DNA of 64,000 bases from Bacteroidaceae bacterium (GCA_017524545.1 JAFXVN010000039.1:1-64000), one strand, 5' to 3'; shown: positions 8,283-17,447, counted from the stretch's first letter. Notes: a model not told the origin generated them from the sequence alone. A program made the numbers and translations.

Positions 8283-9925
8283 TTTGAATTGTTCGTTAGA
8301 ACTTTCTTGTATTCTTCACTGCCAAGCACCTGCAATGCCCGCTCGATGCAGGGGTCTCCGATGAGCTGCTGCTGCACGCCGCCTTTCTGGTAGTAGTAGC
8401 GATGCACGATTTCGTCGCACAGATAGGGCTCCATCTCCTTTCGGAAGCGCAAGAGGTCGGCACGGACATCGTAGGTCAGCTTGCCCTCCAAGGCATTCAG
8501 CTCCGCCTGCGCCGCCTCCAGATAGCCCTCGCGCTTGATGACGTCGCGCAGCACCTTGAGCAGTTCCTTTGCCGGTTTCCCGGCCTCGAAGCCACTCCGT
8601 CCGATGCTGTCGGCAAAGGCTGCATAGTCCTCATCGCTCAACTTGAACTCGCCGACAGGGGGAATCGAGGGATGCGTGTGGCAGAAGTGCGTGACGTAGT
8701 CGAAGAACTCGTCGCTGTTCACCAGCTCAGAGACGATGGTGGGCAGGCTGTCGGGCTTCACCTCTATATCGGGCTTGATGCCACCGCCGTCGCGCACCTC
8801 GCGGCCTCCTGCCGTATGGAAGACCTTCGTCAGGCTGTCGGGCACCGTGCCTGCCGAACCGTCGGCATTCAGGTGGCGGTAGTCGTAGGCCTGTATGCAG
8901 CGACCGCTGGGGATGTAGTAGCGGCTGGTGGTCAGTTTGAGCGTGCCGTGATAGGGCACCTCGCGCATCATCTGCACAAGTCCCTTGCCGTAGGTGCGTG
9001 TTCCCATGATGACGGCGCGGTCGAAGTCCTGCAAGGCTCCCGAGACGATTTCCGAGGCAGAAGCCGAACCGCCATCCACGAGCACGACAACGGGCATGAG
9101 GCTATCGACAGGCTCTGTGGCTGTGTAGTACTCGCGGTTCGTGCGCGTCATCTTGCCCTTCGTATAAACCACCTTTTTGCCCTTCGGCAGAAAGAGGTTG
9201 GCTATATCGACCGCCTCGTTGACCGCACCACCGGGATTTCCCCGGAGGTCGAAGACAAGACGCCTGGCTCCCTGGCTGCGCACTTCGTCCAGAGCCTGGC
9301 GCACCTCGCGGCAAGCCCCCTCTGTGAAGCCTGTCAGGAAGATGTAACCCGTCTCTCCGTCGCCGAGCATTCCATAGTAAGGCACCTGCGGCAGCTGAAT
9401 CGTCTCGCGGGTGATGAGGAACGACTTTTCCTCCTGACCTCTGCGCACTTTCAGCTCGAATGTCGTGCCAGCTTCGCCCCTGAGCATACTGCTCACCTTG
9501 GGCGTCAGCATCCCTCGCACGTCCTTGCCGTCGATAGTGAGGATGACGTCGCCCGCCTGGATGCCGGCCAGCTGACTGGGCGTGCCTTCGTAGGGTTCGG
9601 CAATGACGGCCCGCTGCTCCTTCCTATGGTAGCGGATGATGCTGCCTATGCCGGCATACTTGCCCGTCGCCATCTGGCGCAGTTCCTCGTCGTCGTCGGG
9701 GAAGTAGTCGGTGAAGGGATCCACCTGCTGCAACATGGAGCGGATGCCCCACCCTATCACCGTGTCGGCATTGAGCGAATCCACATAGAAGAGGTCGAGC
9801 TGCTTGTAGATGTCGTTGAAGAGCTCCAGATTCCTACTGATGGCGGAATTGGCGTTCTCCTTCTTCTGCGCTGCCAAGGAGAGCGGCAGCAGACACATTA
9901 TATATATAAATATGGCCTTTTTCAT
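8279..9925 (-). CDS. S41-family C-terminal-processing protease with PDZ domain
   Basis: This 548-residue exported serine protease of the CtpA/Tsp family cleaves proteins near their C-termini in the periplasm. The signal peptide ends at SLAAQ. A PDZ domain spans roughly residues 85-165, and the peptidase core follows. The catalytic serine is S289 in GSASASEI and the lysine is K314 in TYGKGL, with the 25-residue spacing expected for the Ser-Lys dyad. About 200 residues of helical C-terminal region follow, as in other Bacteroidetes homologues. The gene sits between pfkB and the DUF4886 gene; its stop overlaps the next start. The upstream spacer consists of ATTTACC-type tandem repeats. Confidence 0.93.
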   Translation of the reverse strand: MKKAIFIYIMCLLPLSLAAQKKENANSAISRNLELFNDIYKQLDLFYVDSLNADTVIGWGIRSMLQQVDPFTDYFPDDDEELRQMATGKYAGIGSIIRYHRKEQRAVIAEPYEGTPSQLAGIQAGDVILTIDGKDVRGMLTPKVSSMLRGEAGTTFELKVRRGQEEKSFLITRETIQLPQVPYYGMLGDGETGYIFLTGFTEGACREVRQALDEVRSQGARRLVFDLRGNPGGAVNEAVDIANLFLPKGKKVVYTKGKMTRTNREYYTATEPVDSLMPVVVLVDGGSASASEIVSGALQDFDRAVIMGTRTYGKGLVQMMREVPYHGTLKLTTSRYYIPSGRCIQAYDYRHLNADGSAGTVPDSLTKVFHTAGGREVRDGGGIKPDIEVKPDSLPTIVSELVNSDEFFDYVTHFCHTHPSIPPVGEFKLSDEDYAAFADSIGRSGFEAGKPAKELLKVLRDVIKREGYLEAAQAELNALEGKLTYDVRADLLRFRKEMEPYLCDEIVHRYYYQKGGVQQQLIGDPCIERALQVLGSEEYKKVLTNNSK

Positions 9926-9950
9926 TTACCATTTAATCATTTACCATTTA

Positions 9951-10940
9951 CTATTTGAGTCCCCTCTCCTTGGAGAGGGTTAGGGTGAGGCTGTTCCACT
10001 CTTCTTCCGGCAGTCGTGTGCCAACCACTCCGATGACATGTCCTGCCAGAAGTGTGCCAAGTCGCAGGCAATCCCGCAGAGAATCGCCTCTGTTCAAGGC
10101 ATACAGGAAGCCTCCGGCGAAGAAATCGCCCGCTGCAGTGGTATCGACCACAGGCATCTTCCTTGCTTCGACAAAGACTTCTTCGTCCCCAAGCCTTGCA
10201 CTGGAGCCTTTGCTGCCAAGCTTCACGACGGCCAGGCATTTGTAGGCGGCTATCGCCCGCAACGCCTCCGTTGGATCTGCCTTGCCCGTGAAAGCCGCCG
10301 CCTCCTCTTCGTTGGCAAAGACGATGTCGATGTAGTCCTGTACCAGATGGCGGAAGAACGGGAGGTCGGCAGCCACCACATTGTAGCTCGCCAGGTCGAG
10401 GCTGAGCTGCACGCTCATCTCCATTGCCGTCTGGCAAATGGCCTCCATCAGCTCGTGGTTCTGCACCAGATAGCCCTCGATATGCGCCATACCGACACCC
10501 TCGAAGAGCTGAGGCGTGATGTCGCTGGCCTGTAAGGTTGCAGCAGCGCCAAGATAGGTGCCGAAGGTGCGCTCGCCATCGGGCGTAATGAATGTGTTGG
10601 CAACGCCTGTAGGCAAGTCGCACTGCAGCAGACGGGCTTCTATGCCGACAGCCTTGCAGTTCTCAGCATAGAACCTGCCCAAGGCGTCGTGACCTGTCTT
10701 GCCCACGAAACCAGCTTTGCCGCCCAGACGGGCCAAGGCAAGCATCGCATTGCCTGCACTGCCGCCCGTTGCCTGCTCCACCTGCAAACCATCCATACAG
10801 GCCCGCAACCGCTTCTGCTGCGCCTCGCTGACCAGCGTCATGCCACCCTTGGGCAACTGCATCTGCGCAAGAAGACTTTCATCCTCTAAACGCACCAAAA
10901 TATCCACCAGCGCATTGCCTATCCCTATTATCTTCTCCAT
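9951..10940 (-). CDS. PfkB-family carbohydrate/nucleoside kinase
   Basis: This 329-residue cytoplasmic kinase of the ribokinase/PfkB family is closest in pattern to adenosine-kinase-like members. The N-terminal glycine motif is GGSAGNAMLALARLGG, and the C-terminal signature DTTAAGDFF contains the catalytic base, D272. The start is the ATG ending at 10940; a TTG seven codons upstream would fall on the downstream edge of the TATCTTTG promoter box. The last dozen residues (NSLTLTLSKERGLK) are encoded by a GC-rich palindromic repeat found in many genomes, so the native C-terminus has been replaced or extended. The gene heads the minus-strand run through the protease to the transporter. The substrate is uncertain. 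Confidence 0.88.
   Translation of the reverse strand: MEKIIGIGNALVDILVRLEDESLLAQMQLPKGGMTLVSEAQQKRLRACMDGLQVEQATGGSAGNAMLALARLGGKAGFVGKTGHDALGRFYAENCKAVGIEARLLQCDLPTGVANTFITPDGERTFGTYLGAAATLQASDITPQLFEGVGMAHIEGYLVQNHELMEAICQTAMEMSVQLSLDLASYNVVAADLPFFRHLVQDYIDIVFANEEEAAAFTGKADPTEALRAIAAYKCLAVVKLGSKGSSARLGDEEVFVEARKMPVVDTTAAGDFFAGGFLYALNRGDSLRDCLRLGTLLAGHVIGVVGTRLPEEEWNSLTLTLSKERGLK
9961..9993. repeat. GC-rich palindromic repeat forming the PfkB tail
   Basis: CCCTCTCC-TTGGAGAGGG is an inverted repeat followed by TTAGGGTGAGG. It overlaps the last codons of the PfkB gene and supplies its C-terminal residues. Confidence 0.75.
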
Positions 10941-10958
10941 TTCCCAAGAAATTTTCTG

Positions 10959-10966
10959 CAAAGATA
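10959..10966 (-). promoter_or_regulatory. -7 box TATCTTTG of the pfkB operon
   Basis: The box lies 19 bases upstream of the pfkB ATG, giving a very short leader and fixing the start at 10940. Confidence 0.6.
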
Positions 10967-11090
10967 CGATAAAAAGATTAAAGAATAAGGATTAAGGATT
11001 AAAGATTAGGGGAAAAGGAGGCAAAAAGGAGAAAAAAGCGCACATAAGCAAAAAAAATTCACCTTTTCCCTATAATTTTGAATTATGGAT

Positions 11091-11121
11091 TTTGAACTTT
11101 GAATTATTTGTCGTACCTTTG
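11091..11121 (+). promoter_or_regulatory. Promoter of the tRNA-Asn pair
   Basis: TTTG at 11091-11094 and TACCTTTG at 11114-11121 are separated by 19 bases, matching the Bacteroidetes -33/-7 arrangement. Confidence 0.75.
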
Positions 11122-11154
11122 CGCCGCAATTGAGAGGAAAACTCTGTAAAACCT

Positions 11155-11228
11155 GCTTCAGTAGCTCAGTTGGTTAGAGCACATGACTGTTAATCATGGG
11201 GTCGTTGGTTCAAGCCCATCCTGAAGCG
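11155..11228 (+). tRNA. tRNA-Asn(GTT), first copy
   Basis: The acceptor stem is GCTTCAG/CTGAAGC. The anticodon arm is CATGA-CTGTTAA-TCATG with anticodon GTT, and the T loop is TTCAAGC. The mature CCA end is not encoded in full. The T stem has one T-T mismatch. Confidence 0.95.
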
Positions 11229-11254
11229 CAAAGAGTTTCCTCGGTTGCAACCCT

Positions 11255-11328
11255 GCTTCAGTAGCTCAGTTGGTTAGAGCACATGACTGTTAATCATGGG
11301 GTCGTTGGTTCAAGCCCATCCTGAAGCG
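11255..11328 (+). tRNA. tRNA-Asn(GTT), second copy
   Basis: This copy is identical to the first over all 74 bases and begins exactly 100 bp downstream, as in a recent tandem duplication. Both are probably cut from one transcript ending at the terminator that follows. Confidence 0.95.
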
Positions 11329-11331
11329 CGC

Positions 11332-11357
11332 AAAGCCCGAAGAAATTCGGGCTTTTT
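11332..11357 (+). terminator. Terminator of the tRNA-Asn pair
   Basis: AAAGCCCGAA, a GAAA tetraloop and TTCGGGCTTT form a perfect 10-bp hairpin ending in a T run. Confidence 0.85.
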
Positions 11358-11371
11358 GCTTATTAGCATAT

Positions 11372-11451
11372 AAAAACACACTCTATTTGCTTTTGTATGG
11401 CAAAAATTATGTACCTTTGTAGGGAAAAACCTAAAAACATCTCTATCTAAC
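11372..11451 (+). promoter_or_regulatory. xyl operon promoter and leader (duplicated at 22950-23030)
   Basis: TACCTTTG at 11412-11419 is the -7 box. Upstream are TTTGCTTTT and GGCAAAAATTATG, both conserved in the second copy in front of the GH43 gene. The leader is about 30 bases and runs to the xylE ATG. The conserved blocks upstream of the -7 box are candidates for a xylose-responsive regulator site. Confidence 0.75.
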
Positions 11452-12924
11452 ATGAATCCAACCCAGCAATCGGGCAGTAAAGCCTACTTGTTTTCCATCG
11501 TTCTTGTCGCCGTTCTGGGCGGCCTACTTTTTGGTTATGATACCGCCGTCATCTCTGGAGCCGAGAAGGGCCTTCAAGCTTTCTTCATGGAAGCAAAAGA
11601 TTTCCAGTATTCCGACATTTGGCACGGCTTCACATCTGCCTCGGCTCTGATAGGCTGCATCATCGGCTCGTTTCTGTCTGGCTATCTGGCTTCCCGTCTG
11701 GGGCGCAAGCGCTCGCTCGTCATTGCAGGCTTGCTGTTCTTCATTTCAGCTCTGGGTTCGATGAATCCCGAATTTATGTTATTCAAATACGGAGAGCCAA
11801 CCTTCTCGCTGCTTATCATGTTCAACATCTACCGCATCATTGGCGGTGTGGGTGTAGGTTTGGCTTCGGCCATCTGCCCGATGTATATTGGCGAGGTGGC
11901 ACCCTATAAGATAAGAGGTATGCTTGTGTCGTGGAACCAGTTCGCCATTATCTTTGGCCAGTTGGTGGTCTATTTTGTGAACTTCTTCATCCTGGGCGAC
12001 CACATTCAGCCTTTGGTGGAGGAGATGGGGAAAGGCATTGCAGCCATCAATCCCGCAGCACAATGGACTGTCACAACAGGTTGGCGCTATATGTTCGGAA
12101 GCGAGGCTGTACCCGCAGGACTCTTCGCTCTGCTCATCTGCTTCGTCCCTGAAACACCTCGCTACCTTGTTTCCGTAGGCAAGGACAATGAGGCCATGCA
12201 CGTCCTCTCCAAGATAAACGGCAGCAGCAAGGCAGCCATCATCCTGCCGGAAATCAAGGAATCAATGGTGGTGAAGACCGAGAAGCTGATGACCTATGGC
12301 TGGATGTGTATCTTCGTAGGCATCATGCTCAGCGTATTCCAACAAGCTGTCGGTATCAATGCCGTTCTGTATTACGCTCCTCGCACCTTCGGCGATATGG
12401 GTATGCAAGACCCGATGATGATTACCGTCATCATGGGATTCATCAACATCATGTTTACGCTGGTAGCCATTTTCACAGTAGAAAAATGGGGCCGCAAACC
12501 GCTCCTTATCTCTGGCTCAATTGGTATGGCTATTGGTGCCATGGGCGTTGCAGCCACTTTCGGCCACGAAGGACTGGAGATGATTACCTGTGTCAGCCTC
12601 TTGCTCTATGCAGCCTGTTTCATGTTCTCGTGGGGTCCAATCTGTTGGGTGCTCATTGCCGAGATTTTCCCCAACACCATCCGCAGTGGTGCTGTTGCTA
12701 TAGCTGTAGCTTTCCAGTGGATATTCAACTTCATCGTTTCCAGCAGTTTCGTGCCTATGTTCAATATGCACCTGACGGAGGGCGATGACTTCGGCCATTG
12801 GTTCACCTATGGTCTCTACGGCATCCTCTGCCTGCTGGCAGCCCTGTTTGTATGGAAACTGGTTCCTGAGACCAAGGGCAAGACCTTGGAGGATATGACG
12901 GCGTTGTGGAAGAGCAGGAAATGA
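11452..12924 (+). CDS. xylE: D-xylose:H+ symporter (MFS sugar porter)
   Basis: This 490-residue, 12-helix inner-membrane sugar porter of the major facilitator superfamily brings xylose in with protons. Family motifs are clear: GYDTAVISGA in helix 1, SRLGRKRSL in the loop between helices 2 and 3, PETPRYLV after helix 6, the helix 7 sugar-binding block FQQAVGINAVLYYAP, and the terminal VPETKGKTLE. It is followed 33 bases later by xylB and then xylA, which makes the substrate assignment firm. The first nine codons are also found, without a start codon, upstream of the GH43 gene at 22893. Confidence 0.94.
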   Translation: MNPTQQSGSKAYLFSIVLVAVLGGLLFGYDTAVISGAEKGLQAFFMEAKDFQYSDIWHGFTSASALIGCIIGSFLSGYLASRLGRKRSLVIAGLLFFISALGSMNPEFMLFKYGEPTFSLLIMFNIYRIIGGVGVGLASAICPMYIGEVAPYKIRGMLVSWNQFAIIFGQLVVYFVNFFILGDHIQPLVEEMGKGIAAINPAAQWTVTTGWRYMFGSEAVPAGLFALLICFVPETPRYLVSVGKDNEAMHVLSKINGSSKAAIILPEIKESMVVKTEKLMTYGWMCIFVGIMLSVFQQAVGINAVLYYAPRTFGDMGMQDPMMITVIMGFINIMFTLVAIFTVEKWGRKPLLISGSIGMAIGAMGVAATFGHEGLEMITCVSLLLYAACFMFSWGPICWVLIAEIFPNTIRSGAVAIAVAFQWIFNFIVSSSFVPMFNMHLTEGDDFGHWFTYGLYGILCLLAALFVWKLVPETKGKTLEDMTALWKSRK

Positions 12925-12957
12925 AAAAGAATGAAAGAATGAAAAATAAATAATATC

Positions 12958-14439
12958 ATGAACAGAAACTATCTTTTAGGCTACGATGTTGGCAGTTCCA
13001 GCGTGAAGGCTTCTTTGGTAGATGTCGAGAGTGGAGCCTGTGTGGCATCAGCCTTCTATCCTAAGACAGAAGCGCCCATCAAAGCTGTCCGTGCCGGTTG
13101 GGCAGAACAAGCTCCCGAGGCTTGGTGGCAATATCTGAAGGCTGCTACAGCCGACATTATGGCTGCCAGCAGAGCCGCAAAGGAAGAGGTGAAGGCCATT
13201 GGCATCTCTTACCAGATGCACGGCCTGGTTTGTGTGGACAAGGACTTGAAGCCTCTGCGCGATTCCATTATCTGGTGCGATTCGCGTGCCGTTCCTTACG
13301 GCCAAAAGGCTTTCCAGGACTTGGGCAGCGAGAAGTGTCTGAGCCATCTGCTCAACTCGCCCGGTAACTTCACAGCATCGAAACTGGCTTGGGTTCGCGA
13401 GAACGAACCCGACACCTTCAATAAAATATATAAGGTGATGCTGCCAGGCGACTACATTGCCTGCCGTCTGTCCGGCACTCCAGCCACTACCGTCAGCGGT
13501 TTGTCGGAGGGCATGATGTGGGACTTCAGGGAAGAGCGTCCCGCCCAGTTCCTGCTGGATTACTACGGTATCCCTGCCGAGATGCTCTCAGACCTCGTTC
13601 CGACCTTTGGCGTTCAGGGCGAGGTCAATGCCGCCGCTGCTGCCGAGCTGGGTCTTGCTGAGGGCACACCCATCACCTATCGTGCTGGCGACCAACCCAA
13701 CAATGCCCTTTCGCTGAATGTTTTTGAGCCAGGCGAGGCCGCTACCACAGCAGGCACCTCGGGCGTAGTATATGGTGTGCTGGGCAATGTGGCATACGAC
13801 CCACAGAGCCGTGTCAATACCTTTGCCCACGTTAATCATGGTGCAAACACCCGACTTGGCGTACTCTTGTGCATTAACGGCACAGGTATTCTGAATTCGT
13901 GGATGCGCCGCAATGCTGCTCCCACGGGTATTGGCTATGCCGAGATGAACGACTTGGCAGCTCAGGCTCCCATTGGTGCCGATGGCCTCTCTATCCTGCC
14001 CTTCGGCAACGGTGCCGAGCGTGTTCTTTGCGACAAGGAAGTGGGTGCCAGCATTCACGGCATCAACTTCAATACCCACACGCAGGCTCACCTCCTTCGT
14101 GCCGCGCAGGAAGGTATCGTCTTCAGCTTCGCCTATGGCATGGAGGTCATGCAGCAGATGGGTATGAACCTCAAGACCATCCGTGCCGGCAAGGCCAATA
14201 TGTTCCTCAGCCCTATCTTCCGCAACACACTGGCTGGCGTTACAGGCGCCACCATCGAGCTTTGCGATACCGACGGCAGCGTTGGTGCAGCTCGTGGTGC
14301 TGGTATGGGAGCAGGCATCTATGCCGACCACAACGAAGCCTTCGCAGCCCTGAAGAAGCTGCAAGTCATCGAGCCAGACCTCAAGAACCAGGCCGCCTAT
14401 CGCGAAGCTTACGAGCGCTGGCTCACTTTCCTGCCTTAA
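12958..14439 (+). CDS. xylB: Xylulokinase
   Basis: This 493-residue FGGY-family sugar kinase phosphorylates D-xylulose to D-xylulose 5-phosphate in the cytoplasm. The N-terminal ATPase-fold block is GYDVGSSSVKASLVD, and the substrate region ISYQMHGLV and WCDSRA are intact. D245 in AGDQPNNAL is the expected catalytic base. The C-terminal glycine-rich segment GSVGAARGAGMGAG binds nucleotide. The gene is the middle one of xylE-xylB-xylA, with short spacers (33 and 54 bases) and no terminator between, so it is one transcript. The spacer before it is built of GAATGAAA-like repeats rather than a Shine-Dalgarno sequence. Confidence 0.95.
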   Translation: MNRNYLLGYDVGSSSVKASLVDVESGACVASAFYPKTEAPIKAVRAGWAEQAPEAWWQYLKAATADIMAASRAAKEEVKAIGISYQMHGLVCVDKDLKPLRDSIIWCDSRAVPYGQKAFQDLGSEKCLSHLLNSPGNFTASKLAWVRENEPDTFNKIYKVMLPGDYIACRLSGTPATTVSGLSEGMMWDFREERPAQFLLDYYGIPAEMLSDLVPTFGVQGEVNAAAAAELGLAEGTPITYRAGDQPNNALSLNVFEPGEAATTAGTSGVVYGVLGNVAYDPQSRVNTFAHVNHGANTRLGVLLCINGTGILNSWMRRNAAPTGIGYAEMNDLAAQAPIGADGLSILPFGNGAERVLCDKEVGASIHGINFNTHTQAHLLRAAQEGIVFSFAYGMEVMQQMGMNLKTIRAGKANMFLSPIFRNTLAGVTGATIELCDTDGSVGAARGAGMGAGIYADHNEAFAALKKLQVIEPDLKNQAAYREAYERWLTFLP

Positions 14440-14493
14440 ACCCAACAATCAATAACCTATAACCAATAACCCATAACCAATAACCTTTAATAC

Positions 14494-15801
14494 ATGAAAC
14501 AGTATTTTCCTGAGATTCCCGCCATCAAGTTTGAGGGTGTGGAGAGTAAGAACCCCCTGGCTTATCGCTATTACGACAAGGACCGCGTAGTCATGGGCAA
14601 GAAGATGAGTGAGTGGTTCAAGTTTGCCATGTGCTGGTGGCACACCCTATGTGCAGAAGGCGCTGACCAGTTCGGCGGTGGCACAAAGACGTTCCCCTGG
14701 AACAAAGCCAAAGACCCCGTAAAAGCTGCCAAGGACAAAGCCGATGCTGGCTTCGAGATTATGCAGAAGCTGGGCATCGACTACTATTGCTTCCACGATG
14801 TTGACCTCGTTGCTGAGGCTGCTGACGTGGACACTTACGAGAAGAACCTGAAGGAAGTGGTTGCTTACTTGAAGCAGAAGCAGGCCGAGACTGGCATCAA
14901 GCTGCTTTGGGGCACAGCCAATGTCTTCGGTCACAAGCGTTACATGAACGGTGCCAGCACCAACCCCGACTTCGACGTTGTGGCTCGTGCTATCGTTCAG
15001 ATTAAGAACGCCATCGACGCAACCATCGAGCTGGGTGGTACCAACTACGTCTTCTGGGGCGGTCGTGAGGGCTATATGAGCCTGCTGAACACCGACATGA
15101 AGCGCGAGAAGGAGCACATGGCTACCATGCTGACAATGGCTCGCGACTATGCTCGCAGCAAGGGCTTCAAGGGCACCTTCCTGATTGAACCTAAGCCCAT
15201 GGAGCCCAGCAAGCACCAGTATGATGTCGATACAGAGACCGTTATCGGCTTCCTGAAGGCACACAATCTGGACAAGGACTTCAAGGTGAACATCGAGGTG
15301 AACCACGCTACTCTGGCAGGTCACACCTTCGAGCACGAGCTGGCTTGTGCTGTGGATGAGGGTATGCTGGGCAGCATCGATGCCAACCGTGGCGACTATC
15401 AGAACGGCTGGGATACCGACCAGTTCCCCATCGACCACTTTGAACTGACTCAGGCCATGATGCAGATTATCCGTGGCGGCGGCTTCAAGGATGGTGGCAC
15501 CAACTTCGACGCCAAGACCCGTCGCAACAGCACCGACCTGGAGGACATCTTCATTGCTCACATCGCAGCTATGGATGCTATGGCTCACGCCCTGCTCTCG
15601 GCTGCCGAGATTATCGAGAAGTCTCCCCTGCCCAAGATGCTGAAGGAGCGCTATGCAAGCTTCGACAAGGGTCAGGGCAAGAAGTTCGAGGAAGGCAAGA
15701 TGACCCTCGAGGAGGCTTACAAGTATGGCAAGAAGATTGGCGAACCCGCTCAAACCAGCGGCAAGCAGGAGCTTTACGAAGCCATCGTGAACATGTACTA
15801 A
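14494..15801 (+). CDS. xylA: Xylose isomerase
   Basis: This 435-residue class II xylose isomerase converts D-xylose to D-xylulose with two divalent metals. The characteristic blocks are all present: FHDVDL with the active-site histidine, VFWGGREGY, NIEVNHATLAGHTFEHE, and the metal-binding stretch SIDANRGDYQNGWDTDQFP. Length fits class II, which has the longer N-terminus. It ends the xylEBA operon and is followed by a strong terminator. The 54-base spacer after xylB consists of AATAACC/TATAACC repeats up to the start codon, a pattern also found ahead of the esterase gene at 54541. Confidence 0.97.
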   Translation: MKQYFPEIPAIKFEGVESKNPLAYRYYDKDRVVMGKKMSEWFKFAMCWWHTLCAEGADQFGGGTKTFPWNKAKDPVKAAKDKADAGFEIMQKLGIDYYCFHDVDLVAEAADVDTYEKNLKEVVAYLKQKQAETGIKLLWGTANVFGHKRYMNGASTNPDFDVVARAIVQIKNAIDATIELGGTNYVFWGGREGYMSLLNTDMKREKEHMATMLTMARDYARSKGFKGTFLIEPKPMEPSKHQYDVDTETVIGFLKAHNLDKDFKVNIEVNHATLAGHTFEHELACAVDEGMLGSIDANRGDYQNGWDTDQFPIDHFELTQAMMQIIRGGGFKDGGTNFDAKTRRNSTDLEDIFIAHIAAMDAMAHALLSAAEIIEKSPLPKMLKERYASFDKGQGKKFEEGKMTLEEAYKYGKKIGEPAQTSGKQELYEAIVNMY

Positions 15802-15823
15802 TCAGCCCTTAGCACATAAAACC

Positions 15824-15859
15824 AAGCCTCGCCGACCAATCAAGGTCAGCGAGGCTTTT
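15824..15859 (+). terminator. Terminator of the xylEBA operon
   Basis: AAGCCTCGCCGACC pairs with GGTCAGCGAGGCTT (one mismatch) around AATCAA and is followed by T residues. It separates xylA from the GH30 gene. Confidence 0.85.
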
Positions 15860-15893
15860 CCCGTCACAATAGTACAATTATCTAACTGAAGTT

Positions 15894-17447
15894 ATGAAAC
15901 ATCTTTTCACTTCCAAGACTCCGGCATCCCGCCGACTGGCTGGGGTGCTTCTGGCACTGGCAACCGTAACGGCTGCTGAAGCTGCAACGATTAGCCTCAC
16001 AGTGAACGCCAACCGCCGCCAGACCATCACAGGGTTCGGTGCCGCCTGCTGCGACGGCGCCATGTGTCCCTACGGCACCGACACCGCTCCCGTGAAACTG
16101 CTCTATGGCCCTACGTCGAAGATTGGGCTGAACATCATGCGCATGGAAATCTCGCCTAACTTCGTGGGCGACGTCATCGTTCCCGAATGGGGCAACTACG
16201 ACTCGCCCTACGACTGGAACGGCTCGCTGCCGTCGGCCAAGATTGTCAAGCAGCGCGGCGGCATCGTCTTCGGCACGCCCTGGTCGCCTCCAGGAGAGTA
16301 CAAGACCAACGGCTCGGCACAGGGTGGCAACACCGAGGATGACAACGCGGTGGAAGGCCGGCTGCGCGAGGACTGCTACGATAAGTTCTTCCCCTGGCTG
16401 AACACCTTCCTGAAGTGGATGAAGACCAAGGGGGTGATAGTCGATGCCGTGTCCATCCAGAACGAGCCTGACTGGTGGGTGAACTATTCCGGCTGTCTCT
16501 ACTCCCCGCAGGAACTGGTGAAGCTGGTCAAGAACCACGCCTACCAGCTCGACCGCGAGACATACCCGGGCGTAAAGCTCATCAGCGGCGAGAGCCTTGG
16601 CTTCACGCAGAACTATACCGACCCGCTGATGAACGATGCCACCTGCCGCGAGCAAATCGACATCGTGGCAGGCCACCTCTACGGACATGCGCCGCTGGAG
16701 TACATGAAGAAGTCGGCTGTGCTGGCAGAGAAGTACGGCAAGGAGGTGTGGATGACGGAACATTCCGTGTCGTCGAGTGACGAGCGTCTGCCCAACTGGC
16801 ACGAGCAGCTGATCTTCGCCGAGGAGCTGAACGAGTGTATGCTGGCCGGCTGCACGGGCTACATCTACTGGTACATGCGCGCCCACTGGGCCTTTGTAAG
16901 CACTGGCGAGAGCAAATATGGCGATGCCAACAAGACGAAGAACAGACTGCTGCCTCGTGCCTACGTCATGAGCCACTTCTCCAAGCACGTCACCGGCTCC
17001 ACACGCCTGACGACCTCACGCGACAAGACCTCGGGCGAGGGAGCAGCACTTGAATACTCGGCCTACATCAAGGGCGACTCGCTTATCGTCATGGCCATCG
17101 ACACGACCAAGACTGCGCACGACCTGAAAATCACGCTGCCCTATCCTGTGACGAGCGGCACGCACCTGTTATCTACAGGCAACGAGACGGCAAACCTTTG
17201 TCAGGAAACGCCCATTGCCATCGAAGAGCCGACGAAGACGGTTACCGTCGAGATGCCTGCCCGTAGCTTGAATACCTATATCTTCATCATAGACCAGGAC
17301 GGCACGGCCATCAGGGAAGTCAGGGAAAAGGCCGTAGCAGGCGGTCCTGCCTATTACGACCTGCAAGGCCGACGCCTGGATAAGCCTCGCGGCCTCTGCA
17401 TAGAAAGGCACCCCGACGGCACCTCCAAGAAAGTGTACATTGAGTAA
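15894..17447 (+). CDS. GH30 family xylanase
   Basis: This 517-residue secreted retaining hydrolase of family 30 is probably an endo-xylanase or glucuronoxylanase. The signal peptide ends near ATVTAAEA. The catalytic domain starts with the GH30 signature QTITGFGAACCDGAM. E191 in IQNEPDW is the expected acid/base and E289 in VWMTEHS the nucleophile. A beta-sandwich typical of GH30 follows, and the C-terminus (YYDLQGRRLDKPRG...KKVYIE) looks like a Prevotella sorting-type tail for type IX secretion. It sits directly after the xylose operon but behind a terminator, so it is probably expressed separately. No TAnnTTTG box was evident in its short upstream region. Confidence 0.9.
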   Translation: MKHLFTSKTPASRRLAGVLLALATVTAAEAATISLTVNANRRQTITGFGAACCDGAMCPYGTDTAPVKLLYGPTSKIGLNIMRMEISPNFVGDVIVPEWGNYDSPYDWNGSLPSAKIVKQRGGIVFGTPWSPPGEYKTNGSAQGGNTEDDNAVEGRLREDCYDKFFPWLNTFLKWMKTKGVIVDAVSIQNEPDWWVNYSGCLYSPQELVKLVKNHAYQLDRETYPGVKLISGESLGFTQNYTDPLMNDATCREQIDIVAGHLYGHAPLEYMKKSAVLAEKYGKEVWMTEHSVSSSDERLPNWHEQLIFAEELNECMLAGCTGYIYWYMRAHWAFVSTGESKYGDANKTKNRLLPRAYVMSHFSKHVTGSTRLTTSRDKTSGEGAALEYSAYIKGDSLIVMAIDTTKTAHDLKITLPYPVTSGTHLLSTGNETANLCQETPIAIEEPTKTVTVEMPARSLNTYIFIIDQDGTAIREVREKAVAGGPAYYDLQGRRLDKPRGLCIERHPDGTSKKVYIE

